Both the position numbers and the translations under genes were made by a program. From positions 1 through 64,000 of the forward strand of contig NZ_WBIR01000022.1 of the NCBI RefSeq assembly GCF_009749395.1: a stretch of 64,000 nt of DNA. The letters are read 5' to 3'. This document shows positions 52,261 to 61,612 of the stretch, piece by piece; the stretch's first letter is position 1; the number at the start of each line of letters is the position of its first letter. A model generated the notes under the pieces. It was not told the DNA's origin. It searched no databases and worked only from the letters and a program-made list of their open reading frames with translations. The stretch is from Agromyces salentinus. Its GTDB lineage: Bacteria; Actinomycetota; Actinomycetes; Actinomycetales; Microbacteriaceae.

Positions 52261-53721
52261 ATGGACGAGTCGGCCGCCCTCGAGACGACCGCGGCGCGCG
52301 CCGTCGAGACGGCCGATCGCGACCGGGTGCTGTGGTCCGATGCCGACCGTGAGTGGGCGAGCCGCGCGGCGGCGGCGATCGTGGGGGAGCGGGCGAGCGC
52401 CGAGGCGTTCCTGGGGCGGCGCGCGCAGCTCGTGCTCGAACGGGTCGGCACACGTCAGCCCGCGGTGACGCGAACGGTGCGCGGCATCCGCTGGCGTCCG
52501 TGGGTGGGCGTCGTGACGGTGATCGCCGCGTTCGTGCTGGGCCTGCTCATCGACCGCATCGGCGGTGGGTCGAGCATCAACCTGCTCGCGCCGCCGGTGT
52601 TCGCGCTCGTCGCGTGGAACCTCGTCGTCTACGTGTGGCTCCTCGTGCGTCCGCTGGTGCTCCGGCGTGGGGCGGCCGGGCCGGTGAGGTCCGTGCTGAT
52701 CCGGGTCGCGTCGGTGCGCTCGTCGATGAGCGACAGCAGCCGGGCGGATGCCCCGACCGCCGCCAGGCGCACCGTGCTCGCCGCGCTGCCCCGCGACTGG
52801 GCGCGCGTTGCCGCACCGCTCTACGGAGCGCGCGCCGCGCGCGTGCTGCACCTCGCGGCGGCGGCCACCGCGCTCGGCCTCATCGCCGGGCTCTACCTGC
52901 GCGGGCTCGCGTTCGAGTACCGCGCGTCGTGGGAGAGCACGTTCCTCGGGGCCGAGCAGGTGCACGCGCTGCTCGCGGTGACGCTCGCGCCCGGATCGTG
53001 GCTCACCGGCATCCCGGTGCCCGACGTCGCGGCGATCGAGGCGATCCGCGCGCCCGCGAGCGAGAACGCCGCGATCTGGATGCACCTCATGGCCGGCACG
53101 GTCGCCGTCGTCGTGATCATTCCGCGGCTGGTGCTCGCGCTCGCCGCGGGGCTGGTCGAGCGGCGCCGCGCGAGGAACGTGGCGCTGCCGCTCGACGAGC
53201 CGTACTACCGCCGCCTCATCGCCGGGTGGGTGGGCGAGCCGGCGCGCGTGCGCGTCATCCCGTACAGCTACACCCTCGAGCCCGAGGCGCGCGCCGGGCT
53301 CGAGGCCATCGTCGCCCGGGCGTACGGCAACGCCGACGCGACCATCGACGAGCCCGTCGCGTGGGGCGACGACGCCTGGTCGGGTCCGGATGCCGCGGGC
53401 ACGACCCAGACCCTGCTGCCACTGTTCAACCTCACCGCGACGCCCGAAGACGATGCGCACGGCGCGTTCCTCGCGGCATCCGCCCCCTCGGTGGTGCTCG
53501 TCGACGAGTCGCCGTTCCTCGCCCGCTGGGGCGACGACGCGCCACGCCGCGAGGAGCGCCGGGTCGCCTGGCGTGAGCTCGTGGAGGCTCGGGGCGCCGT
53601 GCCGGTGTTCGTCGACCTCGCCGACCCCGACCTGGCGGCGGCCGAGGCGCAGCTCGTGGCCGCGGCATCCGCTCGTGAGGGTGGCGGGAGTGCCGCGAGT
53701 GGGGCGGGGTGGCTGGCATGA
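52261..53721 (+). CDS. DUF2868 family membrane protein
   Basis: A 486-aa protein with several membrane helices (about residues 80-100, 108-130, 198-220, 238-258 and 282-312) and a C-terminal cytosolic part with PSVVLVDESPFLARWGDD. It matches DUF2868 proteins, which are regularly encoded directly before a DUF3482 GTPase, as here. The function of the pair is unknown. ATG at 52261 begins the hydrophilic leader MDESAALETTAARAVET. Its stop overlaps the next gene's ATG (ATGA). Confidence 0.85.
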   Translation: MDESAALETTAARAVETADRDRVLWSDADREWASRAAAAIVGERASAEAFLGRRAQLVLERVGTRQPAVTRTVRGIRWRPWVGVVTVIAAFVLGLLIDRIGGGSSINLLAPPVFALVAWNLVVYVWLLVRPLVLRRGAAGPVRSVLIRVASVRSSMSDSSRADAPTAARRTVLAALPRDWARVAAPLYGARAARVLHLAAAATALGLIAGLYLRGLAFEYRASWESTFLGAEQVHALLAVTLAPGSWLTGIPVPDVAAIEAIRAPASENAAIWMHLMAGTVAVVVIIPRLVLALAAGLVERRRARNVALPLDEPYYRRLIAGWVGEPARVRVIPYSYTLEPEARAGLEAIVARAYGNADATIDEPVAWGDDAWSGPDAAGTTQTLLPLFNLTATPEDDAHGAFLAASAPSVVLVDESPFLARWGDDAPRREERRVAWRELVEARGAVPVFVDLADPDLAAAEAQLVAAASAREGGGSAASGAGWLA

Positions 53722-55313
53722 GTGGGCACGGGGCATCCGATGGGGATCGAGAAATGGGTCTCGGTACGGCTGCTTCGCTGCCTACTCGACCGCCGGGGGG
53801 GCTCGATACGGCTGCTTCGCTGCCTACTCGACCGCCGGAGGTGCCGGGGCTCGACGCGGGGGCGGTGTCGCTGTCGCTCATCTCGCACACCAACGCGGGC
53901 AAGACGACACTCGCGCGCACGCTGCTCGGCCGCGATGTCGGTGAGGTGCGCGACGCCCCGCACGTCACCGTCGAGGCGACGCCGTTCCCGCTCGTGCAGA
54001 CCTCCGACGGCGACCTGCTGACGCTCTGGGACACACCGGGCTTCGGCGACAGCGTGCGCCTCGCGCGGCGGCTGCGGCAGGACCGCAACCCCATCGGCTG
54101 GTTCCTCACGCAGGTGTGGGACCGCTACCAGGACCGCGCGCTGTGGCTCAGCCAGCTCGCCGTGCGCAACGTCGCCGAGCAGGCCGACGTCGTGCTCTAC
54201 CTCGTGAACGCCGCCGAGGCGCCCGCCGACGCCGGCTACCTCGCCCCCGAGCTCGAGGTGCTCGAGTGGATCGGCAAGCCCGTGCTCGTGCTGCTCAACC
54301 AGACGGGTCCGCCGCGCGAGCGGGCTGCTGAAGAAGCCGATGCCGCGCGCTGGCGTGCCGCGCTCGGCCCGTCCACGAACGTGCGCGACGTGCTCGCCTT
54401 CGACGCGTTCGCGCGCTGCTGGGTGCAGGAGTTCACGTTGTTCCGGGCGATCGAACCGCTGGTTCCGGATGCCTCGGAGCGGGCCTTCGCGCGACTCTCG
54501 GCCGCGTGGCGCGACCTGCGCATGGGCGAGTTCGACGCGTCCATGGCCGCGCTCGCCGGGCCGATCGCGCGGGCCGCGGCCGACCGGGTCGTGCTGCCGG
54601 CCGAACCGCTCACCAACCGGGTCACGGGATCGTTCGGCCTGCCGAATGCGGCGCGCACCAAGGCGCGATCGGATGCCACCGACGAGATGGCCGCCCGGCT
54701 GCAGGTCGACCTGCGGTGGGGCATGGAGCAGCTCATCGCGATCCACCGGCTCGAGGGGCGGGCCGCCGACGAGGTGCTCGAGCGCGTGGCCGACGGCGTG
54801 CACCTCGACGCGCCGCTCGACGGCACCCGCACCGCCGCGCTCGGTGGTGTCGTCTCGGGGGCGCTGACGGGACTCGGCGCCGATCTGCTGGCCGGAGGGC
54901 TCACGTTCGGCGCGGGCATGGTCGCCGGCGCGATCATCGGCGCGCTCGGCGGGGCGGGCGTCGCGCAGGGCGTCAACGTCGTGCGCGGCCGCACGGAGTC
55001 GAGCCTGCGCTGGGAGGAGGCGTTCCTCGACGGGCTCGTGACCTCCGCGCTGCTGCGCTACCTCGCGGTCGCGCACTACGGCCGCGGGCGCGGCGCCTGG
55101 CGCGAGGGCGAGTACCCGGAGCACTGGCGCCCGATGGTGGTCGACGCGGTCGTGGCGGAGCAGAAACGGCTCGCGGCGATCTGGGCGCGGCGCGGCGACG
55201 GCGAGGAGCGGGTGCAGCGTGTGCAGCGTGAGCTCGAGGAGGTGCTGCGTGAGCTGGCGCTCGGGCTGCTCGACGAGCTCTATCCGGGGGCGCTCGATGC
55301 CGACGGCGCCTGA
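53718..55313 (+). CDS. DUF3482 family GTPase
   Basis: A 531-aa GTP-binding protein: P-loop SHTNAGKTTLARTLLG (about residues 56-71), switch/G3 LWDTPGFGDS (about 104), and a G4-like LLNQTG (about 194). A Gly/Ala-rich hydrophobic hairpin near residues 375-420 (GVVSGALTGLGADLLAGG; GAIIGALGGAGVAQG) is typical of DUF3482. It forms an operon with DUF2868. Odd feature: residues about 16-45 contain a 14-residue tandem repeat (TAASLPTRPP twice) encoded by an element related to the extragenic repeat at the left edge of the window. Confidence 0.88.
   Translation: MSGHGASDGDREMGLGTAASLPTRPPGGLDTAASLPTRPPEVPGLDAGAVSLSLISHTNAGKTTLARTLLGRDVGEVRDAPHVTVEATPFPLVQTSDGDLLTLWDTPGFGDSVRLARRLRQDRNPIGWFLTQVWDRYQDRALWLSQLAVRNVAEQADVVLYLVNAAEAPADAGYLAPELEVLEWIGKPVLVLLNQTGPPRERAAEEADAARWRAALGPSTNVRDVLAFDAFARCWVQEFTLFRAIEPLVPDASERAFARLSAAWRDLRMGEFDASMAALAGPIARAAADRVVLPAEPLTNRVTGSFGLPNAARTKARSDATDEMAARLQVDLRWGMEQLIAIHRLEGRAADEVLERVADGVHLDAPLDGTRTAALGGVVSGALTGLGADLLAGGLTFGAGMVAGAIIGALGGAGVAQGVNVVRGRTESSLRWEEAFLDGLVTSALLRYLAVAHYGRGRGAWREGEYPEHWRPMVVDAVVAEQKRLAAIWARRGDGEERVQRVQRELEEVLRELALGLLDELYPGALDADGA
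53762..53836. repeat. extragenic-type repeat inside the GTPase coding region
   Basis: Two copies (53762-53794 and 53802-53836, period 42 bp) share the core TACGGCTGCTTCGCTGCCTA followed by CTCGACCGCC. They resemble the reverse complement of the repeat at 94-164, with extra GGCTG/GC insertions. The 42-bp period keeps the reading frame, so the element is tolerated in the disordered N-terminus of the GTPase. Confidence 0.7.
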
Positions 55314-55729
55314 AGCGCGGCTTCGATCGCGTCGAGCAGCGCGGGTGCATGCGTCGAGACGGTCTCCCACAGACGGGCGTTGTCGAGGCCGGCATAGTTA
55401 TGGGCGGCGATATTGCGGGTTGCCCGGAGCCCGTCGCGCGCGAGTCGAGGCAGGGTGTCCGCGATCTCGGCGGGGAGCTGGCGGTTCACCAGATCGGCGA
55501 GGTGGATGACCGCGAGCATACCGATGTCGTAGGCGTCCGAGTCGGCATCCGCGAAGCTCGCGCGTCCGTCGCGGGTGGCGCGCTCGAAGCGCGAGCGAAG
55601 TCGTGCGACCTCGTCGGAGAGGCGTTCGCGCGAGCGCTCCGAGAACTGCGAGTGCTCCGAGCCCTGAGGCTCGACGCGCGGCCGTGCGCTGAAGCGGCCG
55701 CGCGGCGCGTCGGCGTCGCCGTCGGTCAC
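55280..55729 (-). CDS. hepT: HepT-like (HEPN/DUF86) toxin, second copy
   Basis: A 149-aa HEPN protein. The first 35 residues are a charged leader; the core (DAYDIGMLAVIHLADLVNRQLP...) leads to the active-site motif RATRNIAAHNYAGLD (about residues 102-116), which has the conserved Arg, His and Tyr. It is coupled to the antitoxin gene by an ATGA overlap. Its 3' end overlaps the convergent GTPase gene by 34 bp. Confidence 0.85.
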   Translation of the reverse strand: MTDGDADAPRGRFSARPRVEPQGSEHSQFSERSRERLSDEVARLRSRFERATRDGRASFADADSDAYDIGMLAVIHLADLVNRQLPAEIADTLPRLARDGLRATRNIAAHNYAGLDNARLWETVSTHAPALLDAIEAALQAPSASSAPG

Positions 55730-56193
55730 AGCGGAACCGCCTCGCGTCGGAGTGCGCGGACGACCGGATCCGCGTCGTCGTCGACGACGGCATCGACCGG
55801 AAACCCGATCAGGTTCGCGACCTCTTGACGGAACGCCGCGAGCGTGAGGAAGTCGACGTCGGGGCCGGCACCGACGAGCAGGTCGACGTCGCTGTCGGCG
55901 GTGTCGGTTCCGCGAGCGGCCGAGCCGAAGACGCGGATGTCGCTCACGCCGTACTTCGGGGCGAGCTCGAGGATGCGCTCGGCGAAGAGCTCGAGGGGAA
56001 TGGATGGGCGCATGCGCGCGGCCCGGAGGATGCGCTCGCGGAGCTCGTCGCTGGGGACTCGGGCCCCGGATTCGATCATCGCGAGGTTGGGCTGTTTGAT
56101 GCCGGCCAGGGTCGCGAGTGCCCGCTGCGAGAGCCCCGCGTCCTCTCGCGCCCGGCGCACGAGCGTCGCGGCATCCGGTTCACGGGTGGTCAT
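55726..56193 (-). CDS. mntA: MNT-type nucleotidyltransferase antitoxin with N-terminal Xre HTH
   Basis: A 155-aa fusion. Residues about 8-60 form an Xre-type helix-turn-helix (LVRRAREDAGLSQRALATLAGIKQPNLAMIESG). Residues about 70-155 form a minimal nucleotidyltransferase with FGSAARGTDTADSDVDLLV (GSX10DXD core). It should AMPylate and silence the HepT partner and repress its own promoter through the HTH. MTTREPD at 56193 is preferred; an ATG ten codons upstream overlaps the likely operator. Confidence 0.88.
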   Translation of the reverse strand: MTTREPDAATLVRRAREDAGLSQRALATLAGIKQPNLAMIESGARVPSDELRERILRAARMRPSIPLELFAERILELAPKYGVSDIRVFGSAARGTDTADSDVDLLVGAGPDVDFLTLAAFRQEVANLIGFPVDAVVDDDADPVVRALRREAVPL

Positions 56194-56210
56194 GGGGCGA
56201 GTATATCGCG

Positions 56211-56220
56211 GTGATATCAC
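56211..56220. promoter_or_regulatory. palindromic operator of the second HepT/MNT operon
   Basis: GTGATATCAC is a perfect 10-bp palindrome 18 bp upstream of the antitoxin start, next to a further GTATAT element at 56201. It is a likely site for the Xre domain of the antitoxin. Confidence 0.55.
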
Positions 56221-56324
56221 CAACGCTGGGGCATCCGTGCAGCAACGGGTGGACGCGGCTCGTCAACCCCCGTGGGCGCCGGAGTCTCGTGACGTAGCGT
56301 GCTGGTACGCGAGCGGAGGCCCCC

Positions 56325-57443
56325 ATGCGCATCGTCATCGTCGGAGCGACCGGCAACATCGGCACCGCGATCCTGCGGCGGCTGCATCAGGATGTCGCGA
56401 GCCCAGACGGCCCGGACGGCACGGGCGCGGCGGGCGCCCAGGGTGCGGGGTCTCCTGGCGAAGAGGCCGGCATCACCGGCTCCGGCCGCCACGTCGGCGC
56501 GCACGAGCTCGTCGGCATCGCCCGCCACCTGCCCGACGACACGGTCGTCCCGTATGCGAACGTCGAGTGGCACGAAGCGGATGTCGCCGCGCCCGACGCC
56601 GTCGAACGGCTCACCCGCATCCTGGTCGGCGCCGACGCCGTCGTGCACCTCGCCTGGCTGCTGCAGCCGAACCACCACGAGCGGGTGCTCTGGGCGACGA
56701 ACGTCGTCGGACTGCGGAACCTGCTCGCGGCCGTGGCATCCGCTCGGGTTCCCCATGTCGTCGTGTCGTCATCGGTGGGCGCGTACAGCCGGGGGCCGAA
56801 GGGGTCGCGGGTGAGCGAGCAGTGGCCGACGGGCGGCATCCACACCTCGCACTACAGCCGTCACAAGGCGGCGAACGAGCGCGCGCTGGACGAGTTCGAG
56901 GCGCGGCATCCGCAGGTCGTCGTGTCTCGCGTGCGACCGGGGCTCGTCTTCCAGCGCGACGCGGCGAGCGAGGTCGCGCGGCTGTTCCTGGGCGCGCACT
57001 TCCCATCGCGGTGGCTCGGTCGTGTTCGGCCACCGGTCCTGCCCGTTCCCGTGCAGGTCGTGTCGCAGGCGGTGCACGCCGACGACCTCGCCGACGCCTT
57101 CGCGCGCATCCTCGAGCAGCGCGCCGGCGGGGCGTTCAACGTGGCCGGCGAGCCGGTGCTCGACCCCACTGCGCTCGCGGAGGTGGTCGGCGCGCGCCGG
57201 GCGATCCCCATGCGGCTCGCCGTGCTGCGGTCGATCATGTGGGTGACGTGGAAGCTGCGGCTGCAGGCCTCCGACCCGGGGTGGATCGACATCGCCACGA
57301 ACGTGCCCGTGATGTCGACCGAGCGCGCGCGCTCGGTGCTCGGGTGGGAGCCCCGGCGCAGTTCGACGTCCGCGCTGCGCGAGGTGCTCGACGGGGTCGC
57401 CGACGGGGCGCGGGTCCCGGCGTCACCGAAGCTGTCGCACTGA
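56325..57443 (+). CDS. NAD-dependent epimerase/dehydratase family protein
   Basis: A 372-aa extended SDR protein: nucleotide motif GATGNIGTAIL at the start, VVHLAWLLQP in place of the usual HLAA, and the catalytic pattern TSHYSRHKAANERALDEFE (YxxxK). A Gly/Ala-rich insert near residues 28-58 (DGTGAAGAQGAGSPGEEAG) separates the first strand from the rest. The substrate is not predictable. GCGGAGG precedes the ATG. It has no close operon partner. Confidence 0.85.
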   Translation: MRIVIVGATGNIGTAILRRLHQDVASPDGPDGTGAAGAQGAGSPGEEAGITGSGRHVGAHELVGIARHLPDDTVVPYANVEWHEADVAAPDAVERLTRILVGADAVVHLAWLLQPNHHERVLWATNVVGLRNLLAAVASARVPHVVVSSSVGAYSRGPKGSRVSEQWPTGGIHTSHYSRHKAANERALDEFEARHPQVVVSRVRPGLVFQRDAASEVARLFLGAHFPSRWLGRVRPPVLPVPVQVVSQAVHADDLADAFARILEQRAGGAFNVAGEPVLDPTALAEVVGARRAIPMRLAVLRSIMWVTWKLRLQASDPGWIDIATNVPVMSTERARSVLGWEPRRSSTSALREVLDGVADGARVPASPKLSH

Positions 57444-57590
57444 GTCGGGGGGTCGGCGGTCGCCGAAGCTGCCTCGTCACGCCGGCGCGCTCGGATTCAG
57501 GATCTCCAGCGCCGAACGTGCGCTCTTGCCGTCATCTCACGACACCCCTTGACTCACCGCGCGCCGCGGGCGAGGATTGACACGATTCAA

Positions 57591-57606
57591 GGGAAATCGC
57601 TTTCCC
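57591..57606. promoter_or_regulatory. LacI-type operator upstream of the PL11 lyase
   Basis: GGGAAATCGCTTTCCC is a palindrome with 6-bp arms, 80 bp before the lyase start. It fits operators bound by LacI-family sugar regulators. TTGACA at 57577 just before it may be a -35 element, so the site would overlap the promoter. Confidence 0.6.
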
Positions 57607-57685
57607 GAACCGGGGGAGCGAGGGATCACGCGCGGCGAGCACGGACGCTGCGACCCAGCACCAGTACTCGATCGAAGGAGATCCT

Positions 57686-60600
57686 GTGGGTCCGAACGTA
57701 CGCCGCGGCCGATCACGGCCGCTCATCGCACTGCTGACCGGAACGGCGCTGGCCGCCGGTGCAGCCCTCACCGCCGTGGCGCCGGCATCCGTCGCCGAAG
57801 CTGCCGAAGGCGACATCGACCTCGCCTTCGACTTCGGCGGGCCGGCCACGCCGGTCGCCGCCGGCTGGCTCGGCGTGAACCCCGGCACGACCTACTCGGC
57901 AGAACAGGGCTACGGCTTCACGACCGCTCCGGCCGCCGCGAACTTCCGCGACCGCGGCGGCGATGACCTCCTGAATCGCGACTTCACTATCTCGAACACC
58001 CAGGCGTTCGCGGTCGACGTGCCGAACGGCGCCTACGAGGTCACGACCCTCGCGGGCGACCTCATCGCCAGCAACGGCACGAACTTCGACATCGAGGGCA
58101 CCGCCTACGCGGGCCCCCGCACGACCACGGGCAACGTGCACGAGGCGTACTTCCCGGCGATCCAGGTCGCCGACGGGCAGCTGAACATCCGCGTCACGGG
58201 CGGCGACGGCCGCGTCAACGGCCTCAAGGTGCAGACCCCGCTCGCCTCGCCCGCGGGCCTGGCCGTGACGGATGTCGCCGCCGACGGCGACCTCGCCGTC
58301 ACGCTCGGCTGGGAGCCGGTGGCGGATGCCACGGGCTACACGATCTTCCGCTCGGCACCCGGTGGCGAACTCGTCGCCATCGGCACGGTGACGGATGCCG
58401 CGACCACGAGCTTCGACGACACCGACGTGGAGCTCGGCGAGAGCTACGACTACGCCATCGCCACGGTGAAGGGCGACCGCGTCTCGCGGCAGAGCGACCG
58501 GCTCGCGGCATCCGTCGTCGATCCTGACGTCGCGGCACCCGCGACGCCGACCGGGCTCGCGACCACCGCGATCGATCGCAACAGCGTGACGATCGGCTGG
58601 AGTGACGCCGACGACGTGATCCAGTGGAAGGTGTTCCGCTCGACGCGCGAGGACATCGACTTCGAGCAGGTCGCCACGGTCACCGAGCCCACGTTCACCG
58701 ACACCGACGTGCTCACCACGCGCCCCTACCTGTACCAGGTGGTCGCGCAGAACGCGGGCGGCGCGTCCGCGGCATCCGGCACCTTCGCGACGGAGGTCGC
58801 GACGACCCTCGTGCGCCAGGCCGAGTACCTCGACCGGGCGCCCGTCGCCGTGGCTCGCACCGAGGCGGACGGCGGCGGCGTGTACGTCGGCTGGCGCGTG
58901 CTCGGCCTCGACGCGCGCGACCTCCGCTTCAACGTGTACCGCGACGGCGCGCTCGTGAACGACGAGCCGATCACGGGTGCGACGAACCTCGTCGACCCCG
59001 ACGGCACGACCGAGTCGACGTACCTCGTGACGGCCCTGGTGCCCGGTGCCGACGGCGCCGATGGGGCCGCTGCCGAGACCCGTGAGGTCACCGTCGCCGA
59101 GGACTTCGGCGTCTGGGACGACCAGTACCTCGACATCCCGCTGACCAAGCCGGCCGACGACGTGCTGCCCGACGGCAAGACCGTCACCTATGCACCCGGC
59201 GACGGCACGGTCGGCGACCTCGACGGTGACGGCGAGTACGAGCTCGTGTTCCTCTGGAACCCGTCGATCTCGAAGGACAACTCGCAGTCGGGCTACACCG
59301 GCAAGGTCTACGCCGAGGCCGTCAAGTTCGACGGCACGAGCCTGTGGCGCATCGACCTGGGCGTGAACATCCGCGCCGGCGCGCACTACACGCAGCTCGA
59401 GGTCTTCGACTTCGACGGCGACGGGCGCTCCGAGGTCGCCTTCAAGACGGCGGATGGCACGGTCGACGGCGTCGGCACGGTCATCGGCGACGGGGCTGCC
59501 GACCACCGCAACTCGGGCGGCTACATCCTGAGCGGCCCCGAGTACCTCACGGTCTTCGACGGGCAGACGGGCGCCGCCATCGACACGGTCGACTACACCC
59601 CGGGCCGCGGCAACGTCAGCTCGTGGGGCGACGCGTACGGCAACCGGGTCGACCGGTTCCTCGCGGGCGTGGCCTACCTCGACGGCGAGCACCCCTCGCT
59701 CATCACGAGCCGCGGCTACTACACGCGCACCGTGATCGTCGCGTGGGACCTCGTCGACGGCGAGCTCGTCGAGCGCTGGACCTTCGACTCGAACGATGCC
59801 GGCTCGGCGTACACCGGGCAGGGCAACCACCAGTTCGTGCCCGCCGACGTCGACCGCGACGGACTCGACGAGATCGTCTTCGGCGCCATGACCATCGACG
59901 ACGACGGCACGCCGCTCTACAACACGCGTCTCTTCCACGGCGACGCGCTGCACGTGAGCGACTTCGTCACCGACCGCCCGGGCCTGGAGGTCTACGGCGT
60001 GCACGAGGATGTCTCGGGCAACGGCGGCATCGGCGCGAGCATGCGCGACGCCGAGACCGGCGAGGTACTCTGGACCACGAAGGCCACGAAGGACACCGGC
60101 CGCGGCGTCGCCGCCGACATCGACCCCGGCCACCCGGGCGCCGAGGCGTGGAACATCGGCGGCGACAACGCCTGGAACTCGCCCGTCGGCACCCTGAAGT
60201 CCGCCTCGGGCGAGGTGCTGTCGACCGACATCCCGGCGGCGAACTTCGTCACCTGGTGGGACGGCGACCTCACCCGCGAGATCACCGACCACGACTACGA
60301 CACGGTCACCGCCTCCGGCGTGCCGACGATCTCGAAGTGGGACCCGGCGGCGCAGGAGCAGGTGCTGCTGAAGCGCCTCGACGGCACCCTCACGGGCAAC
60401 ACGACCAAGGGCAACCCGGTCGTGCAGGCCGACCTGTTCGGTGACTGGCGCGAAGAGCTCGCGGTGCGGATCGACGACGGCAGCGGCATCCGCATCTACA
60501 CGACGACGGATGTCACGGACGCCCGCATCCCGACCCTGATGCACGACTCGCAGTACCGGGTCGCCGTCGCGGGCCAGAACTCGGCGTACAACCAGCCGCC

Positions 60601-61531
60601 GCACCCGTCGTACTTCATCGGCGTTGACATGGCGGAGCCGCCCGTGCCGTCGATCGCGTACGTCGGGGCTCCGGACGCCGACGAGACGGCGCCCGCCATC
60701 GCCAGCCTGCCCTCGGGCACGGTCGTCGACGACGAGCCGCTGCAGCTCGCGATCAGCGCGGAGGACGCCGAGAGCGGCATCCGTTCCGTGGTCGTGACCG
60801 TGGGGGGTTCGGAGGTCGAAGCGGACGCCGCGCTCGACCTCGCGGCCCTCGGGCTCGCGGGTGAGGTCGAGGTCTCCGTGACCGCGACGAACCACGCCGG
60901 GCTCGTCTCGACTGCGTCGTCGACGCTGCTCGTCGTGCCGGCGACCGGGGCGACCGTTGCTCCGGGTCGCGGGACCCTGTCGAACACGAGCGGGTGGCTG
61001 AACGGCCTGCACAACGGCGACTACGACGTGGTGATGAACCTCTGGTACGGCACGCCGGGCAGTGTGTTCCGCCTCTACGAGAACGGGGCGCTCGTGGCCA
61101 CGAAGGTCCTCGGCGACACGGGCGGTCTCTCGCAGACGACCGGCGTCACGTTCACGGGTAAGCCGAACGGCACCTACGTCTACACGGGCGAGCTCATCAA
61201 CGCGCTCGGCACGACGGCGACGACCTCGACGACGGTCAAGGTGACGCAGGCCGCGCCCGCGGCGCCGGTTGTCTCGACCGATCAGCGCAAGGGTGCGAGC
61301 TCGTTCACCGCGACCGCCAACCTCTGGTGGGGCACGAACGCGACGTCGTACCGCTTCGAGCTCGACGGCGTCTCGGTGGGTTCGGGTTCGCTCGTGGCGG
61401 CGACGCCGGGAGCCCAGGTCGCCGCGGTCAAGCTGACGGATGTCGCGCCGGGCACGCACTCGCTCGTCGCCGTGTTCGCCAACGCCAACGGCGAGACCGC
61501 GTCGAAGGCGGTGCAGGTGACGGTGAAGTAA
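57686..61531 (+). CDS. secreted family PL11 rhamnogalacturonan lyase with FN3 and Ig-like modules
   Basis: A 1281-aa secreted enzyme. Signal peptide at about residues 10-40 (LIALLTGTALAAGAALTAVAPASVAEA). A carbohydrate-binding-like N-terminal domain follows (about 42-188), then two FN3 modules (about 190-370). The PL11 catalytic propeller spans about 395-1000, with repeated Ca-binding loops DLDGDGEYEL, DFDGDGRSEV and DVDRDGLDEI. Ig-like C-terminal modules end it, two with the NLWYGT/NLWWGT pattern. PL11 enzymes cleave the rhamnogalacturonan I backbone of pectin. The start is GTG behind GAAGGAG. Confidence 0.9.
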   Translation: MGPNVRRGRSRPLIALLTGTALAAGAALTAVAPASVAEAAEGDIDLAFDFGGPATPVAAGWLGVNPGTTYSAEQGYGFTTAPAAANFRDRGGDDLLNRDFTISNTQAFAVDVPNGAYEVTTLAGDLIASNGTNFDIEGTAYAGPRTTTGNVHEAYFPAIQVADGQLNIRVTGGDGRVNGLKVQTPLASPAGLAVTDVAADGDLAVTLGWEPVADATGYTIFRSAPGGELVAIGTVTDAATTSFDDTDVELGESYDYAIATVKGDRVSRQSDRLAASVVDPDVAAPATPTGLATTAIDRNSVTIGWSDADDVIQWKVFRSTREDIDFEQVATVTEPTFTDTDVLTTRPYLYQVVAQNAGGASAASGTFATEVATTLVRQAEYLDRAPVAVARTEADGGGVYVGWRVLGLDARDLRFNVYRDGALVNDEPITGATNLVDPDGTTESTYLVTALVPGADGADGAAAETREVTVAEDFGVWDDQYLDIPLTKPADDVLPDGKTVTYAPGDGTVGDLDGDGEYELVFLWNPSISKDNSQSGYTGKVYAEAVKFDGTSLWRIDLGVNIRAGAHYTQLEVFDFDGDGRSEVAFKTADGTVDGVGTVIGDGAADHRNSGGYILSGPEYLTVFDGQTGAAIDTVDYTPGRGNVSSWGDAYGNRVDRFLAGVAYLDGEHPSLITSRGYYTRTVIVAWDLVDGELVERWTFDSNDAGSAYTGQGNHQFVPADVDRDGLDEIVFGAMTIDDDGTPLYNTRLFHGDALHVSDFVTDRPGLEVYGVHEDVSGNGGIGASMRDAETGEVLWTTKATKDTGRGVAADIDPGHPGAEAWNIGGDNAWNSPVGTLKSASGEVLSTDIPAANFVTWWDGDLTREITDHDYDTVTASGVPTISKWDPAAQEQVLLKRLDGTLTGNTTKGNPVVQADLFGDWREELAVRIDDGSGIRIYTTTDVTDARIPTLMHDSQYRVAVAGQNSAYNQPPHPSYFIGVDMAEPPVPSIAYVGAPDADETAPAIASLPSGTVVDDEPLQLAISAEDAESGIRSVVVTVGGSEVEADAALDLAALGLAGEVEVSVTATNHAGLVSTASSTLLVVPATGATVAPGRGTLSNTSGWLNGLHNGDYDVVMNLWYGTPGSVFRLYENGALVATKVLGDTGGLSQTTGVTFTGKPNGTYVYTGELINALGTTATTSTTVKVTQAAPAAPVVSTDQRKGASSFTATANLWWGTNATSYRFELDGVSVGSGSLVAATPGAQVAAVKLTDVAPGTHSLVAVFANANGETASKAVQVTVK

Positions 61532-61543
61532 GGCCGCACAAGC

Positions 61544-61580
61544 AGGAGGGCAGCGCATGCCGCGCATCCGCTGCCCTCCT
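61544..61580 (+). terminator. hairpin terminator after the PL11 lyase gene
   Basis: A 12-bp stem (AGGAGGGCAGCG / CGCTGCCCTCCT) with a 13-nt loop starts 13 bp after the stop codon. It lies between convergent genes and may serve both. Confidence 0.8.
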
Positions 61581-61612
61581 CGTCACGGGGCCGGTTATCG
61601 AACGACCGGGCG

